Source: Acidimicrobiia bacterium
GTDB taxonomy: Bacteria > Actinomycetota > Acidimicrobiia > UBA5794 > UBA11373
Assembly (NCBI GenBank): GCA_025456165.1
Contig: JALOLI010000030.1
Location: forward strand, 1-9,067
Length of the DNA stretch: 9,067 nucleotides
Direction of reading: 5' to 3'
This document shows positions 5,402 through 9,067 of the stretch, piece by piece. The notes below the pieces were generated by a model, which was given only the letters and a program-made list of their open reading frames with translations, was not told the DNA's origin and made no database searches. Both the position numbers and the translations under genes were made by a program. Positions within the stretch are counted from its first letter, which is position 1. Each line of letters opens with the position of its first letter.

Positions 5402-6679
5402 ATGGCCGCACCGGCAGGCGTTCACCTGTACGGGTACCGCTGGGTGGTGCTGGGCGCCTTTGCACTGCTCAATGCCGTGGTGCAGGCCAACTGGATCACC
5501 TTCGCCCCGGTGACCGACGACGCCGCGGCTTTCTACGGCGTCTCCGACCTGCGCATCGGCCTGCTCTCGATGATCTTCATGGTGGTCTTTGTGGTGGCGT
5601 CGATCCCCGCGTCCTATGTGATCGATACCTACGGCCTTCGGGTCGGCGTCGGCATCGGCTCCGTGCTGACCGCCGGGTTCGCCCTGACCCGGGGCCTCTT
5701 CGGGGACACCTACGGATGGGTGTTCGCCTCACAGGTCGGTCTGGCAGTTGGGCAGCCCTTCGTGATGAACGCCATCACCAAGGTCGGCGCCCGCTGGTTC
5801 CCCCTCCACGAGCGGGCCACCGCGGCGGCGGTGCCCTCGCTGGCCCAGTTCGTCGGCATCATCGCCGCCATGGCCGCTACCCCGGCCCTGCGCGACGGCC
5901 TGGGCATGAGGGGCATGCTGGTCTTCTACGGGGCCCTGTCGGCGGCCGCGGGAGTAGCCGCCCTGGCGCTCATTCGCGAGCGGCCCCCCACCCCTCCGGG
6001 CAATGCCGAGACCGAGGAGCGCACCCCCGTCTTCGCCGGGCTGCGGCACATCCTGCGACAGCGGGACATGCTGATCCTGCTGGCCCTCTTCTTCGTCGGC
6101 CTGGGCATCTTCAACGCCATCACCACCTGGATCGAACAGGTTGTGGCGCCGCGCGGCCTGGATTCCGAGCAGGCGGGGATCATCGGGGCCGTCATGGTGG
6201 TCGGCGGCATCCTGGGCGCCGGGCTCCTGTCGGTGCTTTCCGACCGGCTGCGCCGCCGCAAGCCGTTCCTGGTGCTCGCCGTGGCCGGGATGGCGCCGGG
6301 CCTCGTGGGGCTGGCCTTCGCCACCAGCTACCCCCTGCTGCTGGCCTCGGCCTTCGTCTTCGGCTTCTTCATGATGAGCGCCTATCCGGTGGGCTTCCAG
6401 TACAGCGCCGAGGTCTCCTACCCGGCCCCGGAGGCCACGTCGCAGGGCCTGATGATCATGGCCGGCCAGGTCTCGGGCATCCTGTTCATCCTGGGGATGG
6501 ACGCCTTCCGCGCCGGGCCCGACGCCGCCATGACCGGGTCGATGGTGGCGTTCATTGCCCTCACCGCGGTGATCATCGCCCTCGCCTCGTTCCTACGAGA
6601 GTCGGCGATGATCCGCGGCGCCGACCGTCTCCCGACGACGGCCGTTCCTGCCCAGGGTCGAGGCGACACGGCGGGCTGA
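5402..6679 (+). CDS. MFS transporter, FLVCR-like
   Basis: A 425-residue protein with about 12 membrane helices in two halves, joined by a charged linker (about 192-222). The opening GYRWVVLGAFALLNAVVQAN with W31 in helix 1, FYGVSDLRIGLLSMIF (44-59), SIPASYVIDTYGLRVGVGIG (67-86) and GLAVGQPFVMNAITKVGARWF (113-133) are the hallmarks of the FLVCR-like branch. The second half has VLSDRLRRRKPFL (278-290), the motif A-like loop between helices 8 and 9, and MSAYPVGFQYSAEVSYPAPE (325-344), matching the conserved PVGF...E..YP..E segment of that branch. Animal FLVCR proteins carry heme or choline and ethanolamine; the bacterial substrate is not known. The ATG at 5402 has GGGAGAG 4 nt upstream. It converges on vapC. 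The family is firm, the substrate open. Confidence 0.9.
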   Translation: MAAPAGVHLYGYRWVVLGAFALLNAVVQANWITFAPVTDDAAAFYGVSDLRIGLLSMIFMVVFVVASIPASYVIDTYGLRVGVGIGSVLTAGFALTRGLFGDTYGWVFASQVGLAVGQPFVMNAITKVGARWFPLHERATAAAVPSLAQFVGIIAAMAATPALRDGLGMRGMLVFYGALSAAAGVAALALIRERPPTPPGNAETEERTPVFAGLRHILRQRDMLILLALFFVGLGIFNAITTWIEQVVAPRGLDSEQAGIIGAVMVVGGILGAGLLSVLSDRLRRRKPFLVLAVAGMAPGLVGLAFATSYPLLLASAFVFGFFMMSAYPVGFQYSAEVSYPAPEATSQGLMIMAGQVSGILFILGMDAFRAGPDAAMTGSMVAFIALTAVIIALASFLRESAMIRGADRLPTTAVPAQGRGDTAG

Positions 6680-6690
6680 TCTCCAGGAAG

Positions 6691-6706
6691 CGGCGGCGCG
6701 CTGCCG
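6691..6706. terminator. Short hairpin between convergent MFS and vapC genes
   Basis: CGGCGG (6691-6696) pairs with CTGCCG (6701-6706), with one G-U pair and a CGCG loop. It lies in the 46-nt convergent gap between the MFS gene and vapC, so it could end transcription in either direction. No T-tract is seen and the stem is short. Confidence 0.3.
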
Positions 6707-6725
6707 GTCGCTGAGGCCGGGGACC

Positions 6726-7136
6726 CTAGGAGCGGACCTCCACGAACCCCGCCGCCGAGAAGTCACCGTCGAAGGCCAGGGCCTCGCGCAATCGCCTCTC
6801 GCGCATCACCTGGAAGCTGGTGGCGTCTACCAGCGAGTAGGCCCGCTCGTCGTGCCGGCGCAGCCAGCGCCAGGCCGCGCCCTCTTGCGCGGCGGTCACC
6901 CCATGGACGATGAGCCGGCCCGCCTTCCGAAGTGCCAGCACCGCGTCCAGAAAGGCGACGGCCGTGCCGTGGCCATCCCGGCGGCGCAGGAAGGTCCAGG
7001 TCTCCCCCACTACGAGGTTCGTGGTCAGCACCGTCTCCTGGCTCCCGAGCCTCTCCACGATCGCGAGGACCTCGGCGTGATGGCCGTCGTCGGGCAAGGC
7101 CCAGGCCACCCACCAGCTGGTGTCGGCGAACCTCAC
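6726..7136 (-). CDS. vapC: VapC-type PIN-domain ribonuclease toxin
   Basis: A 136-residue protein, the usual size of a VapC toxin. The PIN-domain acidic residues are all present: Asp5 in RFADTSWW, Glu45 in LVVGETW (41-47), Asp104 in YSLVDATS (100-107), and Asp123/Asp125 in AFDGDF (121-126), followed by AAGF. Such proteins are Mg-dependent RNases that cut tRNA or rRNA when freed from their antitoxin. The start is GTG at 7136, overlapping the antitoxin stop as GTGA; the frame stays open further upstream, but that part is out of frame with, and covered by, the antitoxin gene. It is converged upon by the MFS gene, 46 nt away. All catalytic residues are intact, so an active toxin is expected. The target is unknown. 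Confidence 0.92.
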   Translation of the reverse strand: MRFADTSWWVAWALPDDGHHAEVLAIVERLGSQETVLTTNLVVGETWTFLRRRDGHGTAVAFLDAVLALRKAGRLIVHGVTAAQEGAAWRWLRRHDERAYSLVDATSFQVMRERRLREALAFDGDFSAAGFVEVRS

Positions 7137-7363
7137 GGCCGGTAGACGACGTCGTCGATCTCGCCCGGCCCCGCGCTCACGCCGGCGCTCCCGAAGCCGG
7201 CGAGCCCCGCCCAGAGGCTCGTCGTTGCGGCCGGGCTCTCGCCGGGGAGCACGGCAACCAACCCGCGGCGGATCAGCTCGGACTTGGAAATGCCGCGGCG
7301 GCGAGCCTCCTCGGCGGCCCGGGCGTCGAGCTCCTCGGGGATGGTGATGGTGATGGCCTTCAC
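7133..7363 (-). CDS. vapB: Ribbon-helix-helix antitoxin partner of VapC
   Basis: A 76-residue protein when started at GTG 7363. The N-terminal part, KAITITIPEELDARAAEEAR then RRGISKSELIRRGLVAVL (residues 2-39), is a classic ribbon-helix-helix DNA-binding domain: a beta strand, then two helices. The remainder is Gly/Ser/Ala-rich, ends in GEIDDVVYRP, and would wrap the toxin. Such antitoxins bind their own promoter alone and with the toxin. I prefer GTG 7363 because it puts the strand right at the N terminus and lies 6 nt after TATCCT, a good -10 box for a leaderless message. The alternative ATG at 7378 adds five residues (MYPVS) and would consume that box. The stop overlaps the vapC start by 4 nt, so the two are translationally coupled. 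Confidence 0.88.
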   Translation of the reverse strand: MKAITITIPEELDARAAEEARRRGISKSELIRRGLVAVLPGESPAATTSLWAGLAGFGSAGVSAGPGEIDDVVYRP

Positions 7364-7369
7364 AGACAC

Positions 7370-7375
7370 AGGATA
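7370..7375 (-). promoter_or_regulatory. Promoter -10 element (TATCCT) of the vapBC operon
   Basis: TATCCT on the minus strand ends 6 nt before GTG 7363, in a locally AT-rich patch within very GC-rich sequence. No ribosome binding site is seen, and no clear -35 at 17 nt spacing. Confidence 0.4.
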
Positions 7376-7402
7376 CATAGGCGGCGACACATGAGTTATG
7401 TA
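7374..7402. promoter_or_regulatory. Inverted repeat, candidate operator for the RHH antitoxin
   Basis: TACATA (7374-7379) and TATGTA (7397-7402) are perfect inverted arms with a 17-bp spacer, and a further ACAT (7389-7392) faces ATGT (7398-7401). The left arm overlaps the -10 element. RHH antitoxins commonly bind such short repeats, so autoregulation here is plausible. Confidence 0.4.
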
Positions 7403-7506
7403 GCACCTGCGCGCGACAGAAACGGCCCTCTGTCGCAGGCGATCGGCCTCACGCACCCGCCGAACAGGCGGCCCCGGGCCTCCCGCCTGGGCCTGCCCGG
7501 CCGCCG

Positions 7507-7512
7507 TAGCAT
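7507..7512 (+). promoter_or_regulatory. Promoter -10 element (TAGCAT) for the deacetylase gene
   Basis: TAGCAT lies 41 nt before the preferred GTG at 7554, leaving a leader of about 35 nt that carries a ribosome binding site. It fits the TAG-N2-T pattern seen elsewhere in this window. No -35 box is evident. Confidence 0.3.
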
Positions 7513-7553
7513 GTCGTGTCCGGAGGGCCGGGCCGGAGCAGGTGGAGGACCGA

Positions 7554-8294
7554 GTGGGGCAGAGGCTCGAACGACCTAGAAGACGCCGAGCAGCGGCCGG
7601 GTTCCTGGCGAGCATCATCGGGCTGTCGGCGGCCGGCCCGGCCGCGGCGGCAGTCCCCGACGCCACCGGGGAGCCCTCGCCCCCCGTCGCCCTGGAGACG
7701 CCGCCGCCCACCGGCTGGATCGCCCTGACCTTCGACGACGGCCCGGTGGAGGGCACCTACCGCATCCTCGACATCCTCGACGCCCACGGGGTCAAGGCGA
7801 CCTTCTTCGTCAGCGCCTGGCGGTTGCCCGCCAACGCCGCGATCGCCCGGGAAATCGTCCTGCGGGGACACAGCCTGCAGAGCCACGGGTTCATGCATAA
7901 CCGCTGGCCCAACATGTCCAGTGCCGCCGTGCGCCGCGACATCGAACGCGCCAACCGGCTGATCCACGAGGCGGCGGGCGTCGTACCGAGCTGCGTCCGG
8001 CCGCCCTTCGGGGCAACCAGTGCTCGCACCACCGCCGTGGCCGAGTCGTTGGGAATGCGGGTGGTGATCTGGGATGAGAACTCGGCCGACTACGCCCACC
8101 AGAGCAGCGCGGCCCTGCTCCGCCTGGCCCCCGGCTGGGAGCCCGACTCGGTGGTCCTCGCCCACGACACCAACCACTACATCTGGACCCCGGTGCTGGA
8201 CCAGATCATCGAACTCCTCCAGGCCCGCGGACTGGAATTCGTCACCCCCTGCGGCTACCGGCTGGATCCCCCGCGGCGGCAAGACCCGTTCTAG
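7554..8294 (+). CDS. Secreted polysaccharide deacetylase (NodB/CE4 family)
   Basis: A 246-residue protein from GTG 7554. The N terminus has a basic patch (RLERPRRRR), a hydrophobic stretch (AAAGFLASIIGLSAAG) and an AAAA-V site near residue 32, a typical signal peptide. The NodB domain has all five motifs: TFDDG (59-63, Asp61 base and Asp62 metal ligand), SHGFMH (110-115, His111 and His115 as metal ligands, with Gly where Ser/Thr is usual), RPPFG (149-153), WDENSADY (173-180) and LAHD (202-205, His204). It removes acetyl groups from N-acetylglucosamine in peptidoglycan, chitin or a similar polymer outside the membrane. GTG 7554 is preferred because GGAGG (7544-7548) stands 5 nt before it; GTG 7542 would add four residues with a poorer site. 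It is divergent from vapBC; the DUF2177 gene follows at 85 nt. Confidence 0.9.
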   Translation: MGQRLERPRRRRAAAGFLASIIGLSAAGPAAAAVPDATGEPSPPVALETPPPTGWIALTFDDGPVEGTYRILDILDAHGVKATFFVSAWRLPANAAIAREIVLRGHSLQSHGFMHNRWPNMSSAAVRRDIERANRLIHEAAGVVPSCVRPPFGATSARTTAVAESLGMRVVIWDENSADYAHQSSAALLRLAPGWEPDSVVLAHDTNHYIWTPVLDQIIELLQARGLEFVTPCGYRLDPPRRQDPF

Positions 8295-8379
8295 AGACGC
8301 GCTCGCGCCGGTCTTGGGCCGGGCGCTCCCCCGCGTGGCAACATGGGGACCGACCGCGGGCCGAGGAGGACCGAGCACC

Positions 8380-8778
8380 ATGCTGTGGAAGCTGTACTTG
8401 ATCGGCTTGCCGGTCTTCTTCGCCATCGACATGGTCTGGCTGGGCCTGGTGGCCAAGGGCTTCTACCGCCGCCAGATCGGCTTCCTGATGCGCGACGGCT
8501 TCAACTGGCCGGCCGCCTTGGCCTTCTATCTGCTGTTCATCCTGGGCCTGGTGGTGTTCGTGATCGCCCCCGCCCTGGACCGGCACTCCTGGCTGCGGGC
8601 CCTGGGCTACGGGGCCCTGTTCGGCCTCATCACCTACGCCACCTACGACCTGACCAACCTGGCCACGCTGCGCGACTGGCCGGTGCTCCTGACCTTCGTC
8701 GACCTGGCCTGGGGAGCGACGCTCGCGGCAACAGTGTCGGTGGCGACCTACGGAATTGCGAGCCGCATCGGGGTGTGA
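8380..8778 (+). CDS. DUF2177 family small integral membrane protein
   Basis: A 132-residue protein with four membrane helices (about 4-25, 42-64, 70-88, 102-127). Family marks are clear: FFAIDMVWLGLVAKGFYRRQ (13-32), FYLLFILGLVVFVIAPAL (49-66), YGALFGLITYATYDLTNLATL (77-97) and VDLAWGATLAATV (107-119). The buried Asp17, the ATYDLTNLATL segment and the VDLAWG segment are what define DUF2177; the function is unknown. The ATG at 8380 is preceded by GAGGAGGA (8363-8370), a strong ribosome binding site. The frame is open for a long way upstream, but that part overlaps the deacetylase in another frame and is not used. I see no clear -10 element of its own, so it may be cotranscribed with the deacetylase 85 nt upstream. 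Confidence 0.9.
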   Translation: MLWKLYLIGLPVFFAIDMVWLGLVAKGFYRRQIGFLMRDGFNWPAALAFYLLFILGLVVFVIAPALDRHSWLRALGYGALFGLITYATYDLTNLATLRDWPVLLTFVDLAWGATLAATVSVATYGIASRIGV

Positions 8779-8854
8779 GCGGCACGGGCACCGGCGGGCC
8801 ACGCCCTCCCTCCGACCGAGCAGGTGGTGGCGGCGGCAGCCTGGCGGCCCGGTC

Positions 8855-9067
8855 TCAGGGGAACCACATGCCGTTGATCTCGGTCACCGAGCAGCCCTCG
8901 ACCCCGATTCTCCAGAACTGCCCGGTATGGCCGGGAACTTCTCCCAGCCAGCGCCGGTTCTGGCCCACTTCCGTGCCGTCGGCGATCCAGACAGCGAAGG
9001 CGGACGCGCTGTGCTCGACCAATTCATCGGGCTGGCAGTAGAGCATCGGCGGAAACGACCCGCTCAA
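8855..9067 (-). CDS. C-terminal part of an unrecognised protein, cut by the right edge
   Basis: A minus-strand frame open to the window edge, with 70 visible residues ending at TGA (8855-8857). I do not recognise it. The visible part holds two Cys (in MLYCQPDEL and GVEGCSV), several Trp (AVWIADG, NRRWLGE, QFWRIGV, GMWFP) and an alternation of short hydrophobic and polar stretches, like a small beta-rich extracytoplasmic domain; that reading is a guess. A TTG at 9067-9065 could in principle start it, but nothing upstream is visible to judge, so I treat it as partial. It converges on the DUF2177 gene, with a 76-nt gap in which I see no clear terminator. The amino-acid composition is balanced and unlike a GC-rich shadow frame, which supports a real gene. 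Confidence 0.55.
   Translation of the reverse strand: MSGSFPPMLYCQPDELVEHSASAFAVWIADGTEVGQNRRWLGEVPGHTGQFWRIGVEGCSVTEINGMWFP

Noticed and set aside
7137..7406. N-terminal extension of the VapC frame
   Set aside because: It overlaps the antitoxin gene in another frame; the PIN domain starts directly after GTG 7136 and the GTGA overlap is typical of such pairs.
7449..8456. 335-codon minus-strand frame opposite the polysaccharide deacetylase
   Set aside because: The + strand carries all five NodB motifs and a signal peptide; the minus frame has no domain.
1..9067. tRNA, rRNA, CRISPR array, insertion-sequence ends or attachment sites
   Set aside because: Reading both strands showed no cloverleaf-like CCA end, no regularly spaced repeats, no transposase-like frame and no paired terminal repeats beyond those listed; a dedicated search was not possible.

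Overview
The window is very GC-rich, has several GTG starts, and is densely packed with short intergenic gaps. Gene content (a Thr-rich-linker SGNH/DUF459 protein, an actinobacterial-looking endonuclease V relative, VapBC, a polysaccharide deacetylase) points to an actinobacterium, most likely of the Acidimicrobiia type. That placement is an inference from style and from memory of families, not from a marker gene. No rRNA, tRNA, CRISPR array, insertion sequence or phage gene is visible.

Left part (1-3022, all + strand): the 3' portion of a DUF459/SGNH hydrolase gene that probably begins before the window, followed after 16 nt by an endonuclease V-like gene in which several catalytic positions look replaced. 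A new promoter then drives a two-gene unit joined by an ATGA overlap: an unrecognised membrane-associated protein with a gluzincin-like HExxH...E arrangement, and an unrecognised protein with three membrane segments. A convergent junction (3023-3135) holds hairpins and a 61-bp tandem duplication that includes the tail of the next gene.

Middle (3136-6679): a minus-strand DUF1295 membrane protein (steroid 5-alpha-reductase/ICMT-like fold) is divergent from a + strand YghO-like protein with a C-terminal GNAT-type domain; a 78-bp gap carries promoter-like elements facing both ways. Next comes an FLVCR-like MFS transporter with its own promoter and ribosome binding site.

Right part (6726-9067): a minus-strand toxin-antitoxin pair (RHH antitoxin then VapC, GTGA overlap) with an inverted repeat in its promoter region, then a divergent secreted polysaccharide deacetylase, a small DUF2177 membrane protein, and at the edge the C-terminal part of an unrecognised minus-strand protein.

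Most of the window is ordinary chromosomal housekeeping and accessory content, with no obvious multi-gene defence or biosynthetic system. The points most worth a second look are the catalytically altered endonuclease V relative, the HExxH membrane protein with its coupled partner, the 61-bp duplication across a gene end, and a recurring TAG-N2-T promoter element that predicts leaderless transcripts.
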